DNA from: Strigamia acuminata
Taxonomy: Eukaryota > Arthropoda > Chilopoda > Geophilomorpha > Linotaeniidae
Length of the DNA: 64,000 bases
Direction: 5' to 3'
Assembly: GCA_949358305.1 (NCBI GenBank)
Contig: OX442315.1
Location: forward strand, 37,164,427-37,228,426
In this document: piece after piece, positions 34,753 to 45,367 of the stretch
Layout: every line of letters starts with the position of its first letter
Numbering within the stretch: position 1 is the stretch's first letter
The notes under the pieces: model-generated
What the model was told of the DNA's origin: nothing
The model's database searches: none
Seen by the model: only the letters and a program-made list of their open reading frames with translations
Position numbers and translations under genes: made by a program

Positions 34753-35290
34753 TTGACAGGGCCGTGCCGACTTGTGAGTCGAAAAGGTGGCAATTTTTAT
34801 CCAAGAAAAAAAAATTCTGGATATAAATCGCTGCCCCTCCAATGTACACATGCCATTCCAGGGCATTTTATGCTTAATTTCTCTGGGTGTGGCGAGGTGG
34901 GGTGGCAGTTACAGCTTTTGAACGATCTCGTTTACCATATGCACATGATGTTTGGCACAAATACGTATGGTAAACACAACGTTCAAAAACTGCAATTGAC
35001 GCCCCCACCCACGGGTTTCCAGACACAGATTACTCGTGATCATAAATAATCAAATGTTATTTTACTTTTTTAATTTAAGAGTCTAATTTTACCGACCTTT
35101 AATTTAAGTGGCCTAAAATGATTAGTCAGTTACTAAAATTCTCCAAAAGTGGAGAGGTGGCAAAATTAAAATCTAAAAGTTTGAAGAAAAAAATTTAAAT
35201 GATTTTTTTTTTCAAATATAGTACTTAATTAGTCATTTTAGGTCACTAAAACGGCGGGGGTGTCTTCCCGCCCCCTGACAGCGCTGTGCG
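34753..35290. mobile_element. Probable non-autonomous element with internal inverted repeat
   Basis: The segment 34,896-35,022 contains GGTGGCAGTTACAGCTTTTG, AACG and GTTTACCATATG, answered inversely by GTATGGTAAAC, AACGTTCAAAAACTGCAATT and GACGCCCCCAC. A CAGGGCCGTGCC-like start (34,758) and a CCCCTGACAGCGCTGTG end (about 35,272-35,288) could be its termini. The 98-codon open frame inside shows no known domain. Confidence 0.45.
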
Positions 35291-37184
35291 CCTAAAACTA
35301 CCCTTCATTTTTCACTGCTCACCTCACAAAAAATTTGCCAAGGAACGATCTTGTCATTGATATCGATATCCTTCTCCTCCTCCTCCCTTTCCTTTTACGA
35401 ATCCTCTGGCATCAAGAAACCCACCAGCATAAAACATCTCAGTCTTCAATTTTTTTTTATACAGTATATTTGGAGAAAAAAAATTAATTTGGAAAACTTT
35501 ATAAAGGTCGACGTTTTCTGTATGTCTGTAAATGCATTTAGAATCGGAGAAACAATGGTTTGCCTGTGACAATCAATTTCTGTTAATTAAAATAAAAAAA
35601 GTGCATAATCTTTTCTTTTTTAAATCCAGTAATTTAAGTTTCAAAAGTACAGGTAGTTTCTTTATGGAATTGTTTTCCATTTTCAATTACTGTATTTGTA
35701 TAAATATTGAATTAATCTGGCACAGAAGAGCGATTATGAGCGAAAGAGGGAATTTGCAGTTTGCTGTTAAGACGACAATTGTGCAAACATTTCAGCTTTA
35801 TTTTCATTCAGGTCTAATCTTTTAGTTGAGTTATTGAGAAAGTTTTCATCTTTTCATGATTTGATCTTCAGTCTTAACTAAGCAAATTAAATTAAAGGGA
35901 AAAGTTTACGCCACTATATCACGTCAGTTTGGAAGGGAAGGGGGGCAGAAACAAAAGTAAAGGAGGAGAATTGAACATGTAAAACAATGATCTTGGTCTA
36001 ATAATGATATAAATAATCCTATTGTCACTTTTTGGTTTTCTCTACCTACGATCTTTAATAAACTTTTTCTTTATTTGATTTCTTTTTTTAAACTTTGTTT
36101 TTAGGGTTGGAGGGTGAAGATGAAAAGAAAGACAATTTTATATTCTTTCATCATTACACCAAAGAATAATATTTATTTTTAATTTAATAGCTCAGAGCTA
36201 CTGAACGCAGTACATTAACTGGACTGTTTTTGCAGCAATTTTCTGGGAAATAAAGTGACCCAGCCAGCAACTGCTTCACTTGACACAATGTGTATTCTTC
36301 ATATTACAAGATAAGAAGCGCGAGCAAACCTGTGGGTTTTGTTTGATTGCATCGCTATAGTGCGTAACAAAATTTTCTTCTGGGAAATTTCTTTCTGAAT
36401 AGTGAATAGTAAATGTTTGCCCCCTCCAGTACTTTCCAACAGTTGATAAAAAGTTACATGAATAATTAGGAAAAGAACAGTTTATACAATATTCCTGACA
36501 AATTTGGTGATTTGGTTAAATTTTCTTAATTTGCATGGTTGCGCATTGTTGCAGCAGCAACTTTTTGGAAATTTGACTTTCAATAAACTTAACCTTAGAG
36601 TTAGAAACTGGATTGTTATTGATTTAAACTTAAGTTGACGTCTTTCTTGCAGCTAAGAGACGTGTGAGTGCTTAAAACCACACAATAGAAGTGAAACTTT
36701 TCGACTTCTTCCAAATTAAATTATCCAAACTGTCAAGTGTTCTGTATTTGTGTTGTTGTTTGAAAATGACTGAATGACCAGAATGACCAAGGAAATCAAG
36801 AATGTGATATCACTGTAATGTCGTCCTCAATTCGACAATAGGAATTAACAAATGTTGAACATGATATTAACTTCATCAATTCTACTGTATTGTTCTTTTC
36901 TCCTCTTTACACTGTTGTCTCTTTGTATCGTTAACCGCTCCTCCCCTCAGTATTACGTCGTTCACTTCCGTCTTTATCACTCATTTGTCACTTGTCACTT
37001 CCGATTTGAAAAAGCTGGTGTGCGCCAAAAGAAGTTTACTTCAAAATATGGAATCGAATTTTGTATCAACACTTTTAGCACAGCTGTTTGAAATTTACTC
37101 ACCGAAGAACAGCTGTTTGTGACCAAGCTGATATGTGAACAAAACAGTCTGAAAAACTTTCTATCGTAATTCGACTCATCAAAC
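35291..37184. other. Intergenic, no gene recognised
   Basis: AT-rich sequence without recognised genes. Confidence 0.5.
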
Positions 37185-37740
37185 TCAAAGTATTGACATG
37201 CAAATCGGAAAGTAACACCCGGTATGTTCAATTGGATTGACTGTGAATGTTGTTGATCTCCTCGTGTCCAGACATCCGGCATGATCAGCGAGAGTGTAAC
37301 CAATAACTATTGAACTTTTCGAAGTTCCGTAAACCAGTTTTGTGTTGATTGTTCCTTGCAGATATCGCATGATTCAATAGAGTGGTCCAAAATTAGAGTT
37401 GAATTTACTAACCACTCTCACGGTTTGTGCGATATCAGGCCTTGCAGCAGACTTCCTACTGCATTCGGGTATGGTATCTTGCTCATCTCCACCCTTGATT
37501 CCATACAGCACTTTCCTCAGGCAACAATATTTAACTTTGCCACCGAGTTGCTGTCCGAGTCCCTCCAACTGTTTCATCTAAATCTCCTCCTTCAGCTGTC
37601 CTTGGCGCACTTCCTGGTGCACATGCTCTTGGACCAAGAACAATGGTTGCCAGTGCGAGTTGACTTTTTGTGGCGTCTGACTTTGTTCCGCTCACATATC
37701 CCCACAAACCTTCATGCATCTCCATTGCGAATTTCCAATT
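37185..37740 (-). pseudogene. Collapsed Ty1/copia gag-pol remnant
   Basis: Reading the minus strand from 37,725, the first block WGYVSGTKS resembles the copia gag start. The next readable block VLYGIKGG is a diverged form of the reverse transcriptase motif LYGLKQ. It is followed by ARPDIAQTVRVVSKFNSNFG (family ATRPDI..AV..VSRF..NP), then MRYLQGTINTKLVYG and LADHAGCLDTRRSTT (RNase H region, family LRYLKGT...L.YG and DADWAGC.DTRRSTTG). Gag, RT and RNase H pieces thus lie within about 550 bp, so large internal deletions joined them. Several frameshifts are present. Confidence 0.75.
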
Positions 37741-38149
37741 GTTAAAGTTGGAAATTCTCTCTAATTTCTTAAATGATGTAAATGATGTCTCGTGTGGCCA
37801 CTTCCTGTCGTTTTGTTTGTTGTTTCAGCCATCTTGATCAGTTTTCTGGCTAAAAAGTTCTTCACAACGTGGTAGCACAAAAATTTCAACAAAAACAAGA
37901 ATTTCTCCTAAATAATTAGATTCTGGCACAGATACAGTACAATGTTGCAACTACTTTCCTGCGCAGTGGAAGCGTGCTGGGCCCATAACCTGATGAATGT
38001 GGTGAATTGAGACAAAGTGTTGGCGTTAGCTTTAAACCGGAAGTGGTTCCGTTAAAGGTTATTTATGTTATTAGCACAGTGTGCCAGGTTGCGCTCATAC
38101 ATTGATGTCATCATAAAAACTCAAAATAAAAAAAAATTCACAGCGTCAT

Positions 38150-38196
38150 GGGCCACTGGGAAATTCCAGGTTTCCCACCGGGCCCTTCCAGCACTG
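38150..38196. repeat. hAT MITE end fragment
   Basis: GGGCCACTGGGAAATTCCAG ... CCACCGGGCCCTTCCAGCACTG aligns to the right-hand 48 bases of the 13,029-13,183 MITE. The left half is missing. Confidence 0.75.
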
Positions 38197-40004
38197 ATGG
38201 GGGGGTTACTTTGAACTTGTGAGGTAACATTGAATAAATGCTAGATTACGTTACTCCATCTGTTGTTCAAATATGGACACGACTGTGTAAATCGCGATTG
38301 AGGCAATAGATGGCAGCAATATTCAGGCACTGTTTAGTGAGCAGACATGTTGGTGAGCAAACACATGGTTTTAACATGGAGGTGTTCTAAGGGTAAAAAA
38401 CAGCATTTCTAAAAGGACTATATTTTCTAAATTTGTAAAATATAGGACACCATTTTTTTAAATATTAGAAATGTGTTTTTTTGCAATTATGTGTTCAAAG
38501 TTACCTCCATGATCTTTAGAAAAGTAGGGCAACACTGAAAATAAAAAAATATATATTTTCAACTTATAGAAATGTTTCAAAGGCATTCCAAATTCTAGTT
38601 GGTACATTATAATTATACAATAAAATGAAAGGATTACACAGACTAGACTATCTCTTGGAGCACCTACAGCTTTTACTGCTTACGTAAAAAAGCCAATTGT
38701 TAAATACATCAACACAGCAGCTGACTGGATTTTTTTCTGAGAAATTGTTGCGAGATTTAGTGCTAGACCCGTTAGTGTAGCGCGTAGCGGTAGCGGTGGT
38801 AGTGTGGCATGGTGATGCCACAGTAAGGTTACAATACACAGACAGAGACAGACAAACAAATCAGACGACACAATGCAGCGAGCGACGGTAATTACTGAAT
38901 GGACAGTAATCTGATTGGATTTGGAGATGATCCCTTTAGAATCCCTTTAGAACGGCCCCTTCCCTCAATAGGAAGTGGACCAACCAATAAAGAGAGTAGT
39001 AGATATCTCCAAAAACAATCCTAACATCCTGATAACTGCAGTTCAGAGTTCTAATGGCCAGAGAGAGGGCGGATGTTAAAGATGAGCCACGACGGCCGCC
39101 ATTTTGAAGTTGGACCGAATTTACAGTAACGTCCGAATGACGTGTGCTAAAGCAGTGAAAGTTTGACTGTCTTATGTTGTAAATCGTGGAGTTTATACTC
39201 GAAATGCAAAAGTAAATGCAAAAATTGTAAGTACTGCCAATTCTATCTGCCAAATTAGTCAGAGTGTCAGATTGTGTATAATATTAGAAAATAATTCTTA
39301 GGGTCAGTGAACCGACATTTAAGAATGATAGATTAGATAATTAAGATAGATAGGGTACCAATCAGTCGATTATTTGAATTTCACTAAATAAACAAGTTTT
39401 ACTTTCATATCAGAATGTGTGATTTCATTTCAATCAAATCAAATCTCTTGGCCCCAATAAAATTGTAGAGCTACGATGTATAACTGCATCAAATACAACA
39501 ACAATAAGCGATTCACCCAGCCACTAAAGAATAGATTTCCTCCCACAGTAGAAGGCCTACTGAATATTCAGACAAAAGTGTGACACAATCAATATCTAGA
39601 TGTAAATGTCTTATTCGTGCAGACGCAAGATAGGAAATTCAAGGAAGTTCTACAGTTCTATCGTTCAACAGAATATTCTTTTCTTGACTTACAAGTTAAT
39701 GCAAGTCAAAGCAATTTGTTTTGGGGATGCAAAAGGGAAACTCAAAATCTCGCGAATTATTAATTAATTAGTATTCAATCGTCAGACGTTACTGTGTTTT
39801 AAATTAATTTAAAATAAATAAAAGAATAAATAGAAACTCAACAGCTGCACAGGACCAGGATACGCCTACATATATCTTGACTCAACAATGGAAACAAAGG
39901 TTTTACCAGCTGTTAAATGTAGTCATTTTGAGCAATATAAGTTAAGACTAGTTAGAAATTTCTTTCAGTTTCCATTTTGACATTGCTACTTGCACACCAA
40001 TATA
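38197..40004. other. Intergenic upstream of the secreted-peptide gene
   Basis: A short inverted pair (CATGGAGGT at about 38,377 and ACCTCCATG at about 38,503) brackets an AT-rich stretch with internal complementarity, perhaps a small MITE. Nothing else recognised up to the promoter region of the gene starting at 40,005. Confidence 0.4.
39934..39941 (+). promoter_or_regulatory. TATA-like box of the secreted-peptide gene
   Basis: AATATAAG lies about 65 bases upstream of the ATG at 40,005, leaving room for a start site near 39,965 and a short leader. This is a position-based inference only. Confidence 0.3.
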
Positions 40005-40448
40005 ATGACTGCCTTGAAGTTGATGTTTATAGCTGCCTTACTGGTCTCAGGTATTAAGTTAACATAAAATAGTAATACTAGTAAATACAGTACATTCAGC
40101 TTACAATTTTATGAAAATAGGAGTTATTAGTGATAGGAGTAAAGAGAAAGAGGAGCAGGATAAAAGTACGAGCAAAGAAGAAGAAGAGCCAGACCAAGGT
40201 GACACGAAGCAGCAGGAGGGGCAGGACAAAGGTAACAACAAGCACGAACAAAGTGCTACCAAACAAAGTGTAGAATCTACAAAGATTGGTGAGGAACCTT
40301 CATTCGGAGACCAGGTTTTGGCATTTATTGTAAGTATTGCAGCAATAAAAATATTTAAATGAAAATCAAATACGGTATTATATTTTGATGTTTGTAGAAA
40401 AATGCGATCAAACGTATTGTAGAGGCGCTGCAATCCCTCGGAAAGTAA
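40005..40448 (+). CDS. Secreted cationic-peptide precursor (antimicrobial-like), 3 exons
   Basis: Exons 40,005-40,050, 40,121-40,329 and 40,398-40,448 join in frame (phases 1 and 0) into 101 residues; all introns are GT-AG. Exon 1 is a short signal peptide (MTALKLMFIAALLVS). Exon 2 encodes a hydrophilic Lys/Glu/Gln-rich proregion with about 18 acidic and 10 basic residues and no Cys. The end of exon 2 and all of exon 3 form a stretch alternating hydrophobic with basic residues, net positive, with helical amphipathic spacing, closing in Gly-Lys before TAA. C-terminal Gly-Lys is the usual signal for trimming and amidation. Signal plus acidic pro-piece plus cationic helix is the layout of linear antimicrobial or cytolytic peptide precursors. 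I recognise no named family and cannot place the pro-peptide cleavage site. Non-splicing of intron 2 would give a different ten-residue hydrophobic/basic end. Confidence 0.7.
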
Positions 40449-40677
40449 AACCTACTCCGTATTAATTTTGTGGTAAAGGAAACAAACTAAATCAGTCATT
40501 GTACTGTATGTCTGCGACGTAAATTAACGCATAGTGCGATGAAATAATTAAGTAATTTGTAGTAACATTCCGAATTAAATATTGTACTCCTGGTATATCT
40601 GCAATTGTTAACGTTGAATTTATCCATAATAATTACATAATTGCCCATTTTCCAGGTGGGGAACATAACAAAAGTAC

Positions 40678-40683
40678 AATAAA
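40678..40683 (+). terminator. Polyadenylation signal of the secreted-peptide gene
   Basis: AATAAA 230 bases after the stop codon of the 40,005-40,448 gene. It lies some 20 bases from the opposing signal of the pantetheinase gene. Confidence 0.5.
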
Positions 40684-40699
40684 ATATCGACACGTTTTG

Positions 40700-40705
40700 T
40701 TTATT
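40700..40705 (-). terminator. Polyadenylation signal of the pantetheinase gene
   Basis: AATAAA on the minus strand, about 50 bases beyond the stop codon at 40,752-40,754. Confidence 0.5.
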
Positions 40706-40751
40706 TAAAATCATACAAATAAAAATGTTTACTTCGCCACTTTGTAGAAAA

Positions 40752-43483
40752 TTATTTTTTTATTCTATCAAACAAATGACCTATTATCGATGCGACCATA
40801 ATGGGTTGCTGTGCAGGACCCTTCAAAGCCACTTTTCCCGTCGTGATGTCAGAACCGTCAGAATCGTAACAATTAATCGAATTGAAAGTCCATTCTGTAC
40901 CAGGTATCAGTTGGTAATTAGTACCAAACATCTGAGGCAAGACAAAATCTGTGTTAAACGTGGCCTCGATCGATAGTTGTTTGAATGTTGTTTCGGTTTT
41001 CGCCAACGGAATCTGACCGCACGTGGAGGCATCCTCATTCTCGCACCTCATCACGGAGCAAATTTGAACCTCGTACGGGTCACCCACAACTTGCATTACC
41101 CCGTCATTAACTGCAAATGCGTAGACGGTGTCATCTCTCTTAGTGAAGGCGTAATCAAAGTGGCAACAGAAATCGCCTTTGCACAAATCTACGTGATTTT
41201 CCATTTTGTTCGCATCGAAATAGAAGAAATTGAAACCCGTAAGACGGATGTTGACGAAGGTGTGCAGTTTCGACGTGTTTTGCGAGGTAGGATTACGAGT
41301 TTGCGTGGTTGGAATGGTTGAATCCACCAGAACCAGGGGTGGATGAACTGCGCCGAATTCTTCCGAGTGGTCGTAGTGGGTGTCGTCGTCGCACTTGAGC
41401 TCACCGGATGTGATTTCTTCCGGTTCAAACGGCACATCGGCTATAATCATTTTGCCGGGCATTGACAAGTCGAACGTTTGGTTTAAGACACCTTTACCGG
41501 AAGTGAAGATTCCACTGCCCAACCTTGACACTGAAAAGCAATGTAATTTCTGTTACAAATATGAAATGTGGATATTTTTGAAGAAAAAAAGTCGAGAGGA
41601 GAGAGATTTTTATTTTACTGTTTGGTGCAAAGTGATTGGCTGCGATCAAATTGATGCCCAATCCACGAGCAACACTTGTGTACAACTGGGGTGCAGTGAG
41701 AAATGGTAAAATGTTAACCCAAGCTGTTGAGAAAAGTATATTCTTCACTCCTTTTTCTTTAATTAAAGTGATGGTCGGTTCTCTGTGGACAATGTCAAAA
41801 CAAATGACGCAAGCAAGTTTAGTGAATCCGACGTCGACGATTGTGTAATCTGTCTGGAAACAATTTTGTGCGTTAGTGATGAGTAATGCAAATAAAAATG
41901 AATTTCATGTAAATACTTCAGGCGCAGGATTGATATTGGGCTCCATGAATAAATGTTTCTTGTAATACCTCGCAGCTAGAGTTCCATTTTTATGAAAAAT
42001 TACGTTGGTGTTGTACAAAAATTGTCTATCAGATGGACAATCTGGGTTGCTGTCGTTACACGTTTCTCTTCCTATGAGGTTAGCAGCAATGATTAATGCG
42101 TTAAATTTGGCTGCACAACTCACAACTTGAAGTACCTAAACAAATTTTTGTTAGATCTATTTCAAAAGTGAAAGAAATGACCAACTTTTGTGTTCGGATA
42201 AAGATCAGGTTCATCACACGGGTTCCATGAAATCATCTTTGGATTTGGAATATCCTGTGCGAACGGATTAGATGCGTAGTTTCGGTCTGGGTGAACCATT
42301 CCAGTGAGTCCATATTCTGGGAAAACCAATACATCAACGTCCTAAAAAACAAATGCATTCTTCTAAAATTTTCAACTTTTTACATATTAATTTATTCAAA
42401 GTATTCACTACCTACATGCATTGTAACTTAGACAAGATGTTATCAAATATATTTTGCAACATATCATGAGTTATTACTTGATAAATGAGGATCACAATCC
42501 TCATTTAACAATAGAAACAAGTCTATAATGTTAGAAGAATGAAGACCGATAAATGCATTTTTTTTCCAATAATTTCTGTAGAAAATTTTTTTTTAATTTT
42601 AATTGTTTCTGATTAAACAAATGATGCTCTACAACTTTACAACTGGCATCTTTTGGATTGCATTGTTATTTTTTAAGTTCACAATGTGTAAAGCCATGAT
42701 GAAAATCTAAATTTGGGCTGCTTAATGAATTGCCCATTCCCTGTTTACTCTAGATTCGTGAACATAATTTGTGATTACTACTTTGTTGCAGAAATATTTG
42801 ACTATGGCAACACTTAAAAGTGAAGATCCTGTATAAACAAAATGGACACCAAAAACAGCCATAAGCTATCATCAAAAACTGGAGAAACAGAAACCACAAC
42901 TAGAGAGCTTTTAGAAATCATTTTTGCCTGGTTTTGGTTTTCACAACCTAATTACAAATGGCTACCAGTACCACACAAGTAGCTAAAAGCAGAATTGTAT
43001 TAAAAAATGGACCATAATTCGTTGATTAAGTGAAAATGGAGGAACTTTATTTAATTAGCATTTACTTATAAAACCCCAAAATTAAACTATGGGCACTCAA
43101 AAATCACCTGACAAACATTCATAGTTCAGCAACGATAAACATACGTGTATTTGATTGCAACAAGTGAAAGAGTCTCATTTAAACGAGAAATTAATAAAAC
43201 TTCTAAGTTCGTTGCAAGCATTTCTTTTTCATTCTGTTATGGTTAATAGTTTGTAAATTAAATGAGATGATAACTAAGAAAATTAAATGTTTTATACCTC
43301 CCATCTTGCCTCCATCGCGTATTTAGCTAAAGCGTAGGCGTTTTCTAAAGTAGATTCCAATGTCACTTGATCAGTGTAGATGGGTTCATAATCGACAACA
43401 GCTGCTCTGAATGTGTTTGAATTCACTGCATTACTATACGATAAAATACAAGAAAATATTATGAAACTGAAAATGTTGTACAT
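40752..43483 (-). CDS. Pantetheinase/vanin-like secreted amidohydrolase, complete
   Basis: Five coding exons on the minus strand (43,298-43,483; 42,186-42,341; 41,917-42,135; 41,619-41,853; 40,752-41,530) join in frame into 524 residues, the usual vanin/biotinidase length. The start is the ATG giving MYNIFSFIIFSCILSYSNA, a clear signal peptide; an upstream in-frame codon is not ATG. The N-terminal nitrilase fold shows the catalytic triad: Glu71 (FPEYGL), Lys173 (RYYKKHLF) and Cys205 (VICFDI). Further family blocks are NPCDEPDL, YNTNVIF, STAWVN, LGINLIAANH and SGIF. Residues beyond about 275 form the vanin C-terminal domain, with several Cys. Members hydrolyse pantetheine to pantothenate and cysteamine, or act on biotin amides; which applies here is not decided by sequence. 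I see no obvious C-terminal GPI signal, so it is probably secreted. It converges on the peptide gene. Confidence 0.93.
42342..43297 (-). other. Large intron 1 of the pantetheinase gene
   Basis: 956 bases, the longest intron of the gene; the others are 50-90 bases apart from this. AT-rich; no nested gene or element recognised. Donor GAG|GTATAA and acceptor TTTTTTAG|GAC. Confidence 0.8.
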
Positions 43484-43809
43484 TTTGGTTAGCAAGTTGA
43501 AATGTGAAATAAAACTGTTGTCATTTTAACTTGCATTTATTTAATGATTTTGAGTTCCAAGTGCAATTTCTAGCTTCTCATTTTCAATCCAAAAATAGAT
43601 AATTTCTACAGTAACAAAGTGTCAGTGTCTGCCGGCAGAAGATGAACGACCGTGAAAATTCACAAAAAACTAAAAGTAGATAACAGAGAGTGATAAAAAT
43701 GGTAACAAAAAATTGGAAACATTTTAATTTGAAAACATTTTGCTAAAAAGATATTGTGCAATTTTGTAATTGCATATAAGCTTGGAAACAATAAAACTTT
43801 GCAATTCAA
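43484..43809. other. Upstream region of the pantetheinase gene
   Basis: About 330 bases between the ATG and a transposon. No clear TATA box or other motif stands out on the minus strand. Confidence 0.4.
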
Positions 43810-45367
43810 TAGGGGGTTTCATTAATTAAGCAATTTTGTAATTTTGCAACTTTAGCAATTTTGCACTTTTGGATTTGTCACATGATATCAGTTCCACCAA
43901 TCATGTGCATAATTGCAAAAACACAAAACAGAAAAAATACACAATCACAAAATCAAAGGTAGTTTTGCTATTTTGGCAAAAATGGCAGCAGCCAAACTCA
44001 ATCCAAGTGGCCATCACAAATTGTGATTAATAATTAGTTTCAAAAATAATCTCATAATTTTGCAATTTTGCAATTATTTAAATAGTCACGTGACTTCCTA
44101 TCCACCATATTAGGTTATAGTTATATCCAACCAATTTTAAAATGTGATGCAAAAAAACTAGTTCTTATTTGTGTGATGGAACAAAATATTTTTTAATAAG
44201 GTGCATTTTAATAAATACTAGCTGTTCACCCACAAAGCCAAAGCCATAGATCAGACAAATGTATACAACCAAATCATAAAATAAATTTTTGCAAAACTAA
44301 ACCAAACCCGTAATAATGCAACCCAAACCCAAACCACACCAAACCAAAACCAATGCCAATCTGGCCAATACCCAAACACAATCAAACCCAAAAGTTAACC
44401 TAAACCCAATGCCAATCCAGCCAATTCAATTTTGGCCCAAACCACTGCAACCTGCTATTTTGTCCTCCTTTATTATTCAACTACTTTTTCCAACTTTTTC
44501 TTATAAATCAACCCAAAAAAGATCGTTTTTTCCAAAATTTAAAATCAACGGTTAATCCGATCAAAAAGTTATCTGTACCATCGTTTTCAGCGGGATTTTC
44601 TTCTCTGGAAACCTGTTTTAAACATTTCATTCGGTTAATTTTACGAATTTTTGGTTTTGTCATGGTCGAATCTCGAATCCAAATTCTGCACCAAATTTCC
44701 AAATTTTCCCATTCGGTCCCCCGCTAAGATGGCCCGAATCGGCACTTTTCCTCGCCCGAATCAAAAAATAAAAAATACAGGCTTGTGCAGAATTGTCTCC
44801 TCTTCAAAATGAGCTTGGTTCCATAATTTTCCGAGCTCATCTTGACATAGAAAACAATAAAAAACGATACGCGACGAACATTTCCGCCTGAATTTCCATT
44901 CGGGCACCCGCTAAAATCGCCCTGAATCGCCCTGAATCGGTACTTTTTTTTACCCGAATCGAAGTATTGAGTTTCCTAGCTGTTATACAGTCATGGATGC
45001 ATCAGCATTTTGATGATATACAAGGATACAAGTTGGCCACTTAGATAGAGCTTGGATGCCTCCATTTTGTTTTGAGTTTCACAAGCCTCAAAATCACTTC
45101 TTATCAAAATCACAAAAACTACCTTTTAGATGTTTTTGGGATTTTGTGTTTTTACTCTTTTGTGCTTTAGTGAATGTGAATGTGATTGGTAGAACAGATA
45201 TCACATGACAATACTCAAAAATCACAAAATTGTCCAGATCACACAATTGCAAAATTGACTGGGTTAATTCAATGTAAACTCATTTTTGGAGGCATCAAAA
45301 AATAATGATTTTGTGATTAATGCAAAATCACAAAATTGCAAAATCATTCATATAATGAAACCCCCTA
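43810..45367. mobile_element. 1.56-kb TIR element, ends TAGGGGGTTTCATTA
   Basis: The left end TAGGGGGTTTCATTA is matched by TAATGAAACCCCCTA at the right. Inverted similarity continues for about 230 bp through AATTTTGCAA words, TCACATGATATC/GATATCACATGA, and AAACACAAAA/TTTTGTGTTT. The middle (44,220-44,980) holds low-complexity AACCCAAA-rich DNA (44,300-44,460) and two related blocks containing CCCGAATCGGCACTTTT and CCCTGAATCGGTACTTTT. No transposase recognised. Confidence 0.8.

Noticed and set aside
40752-41748. Plus-strand open frames opposite the pantetheinase gene
   Set aside because: They are shadows of the minus-strand coding exons, whose domains and splice sites are convincing.
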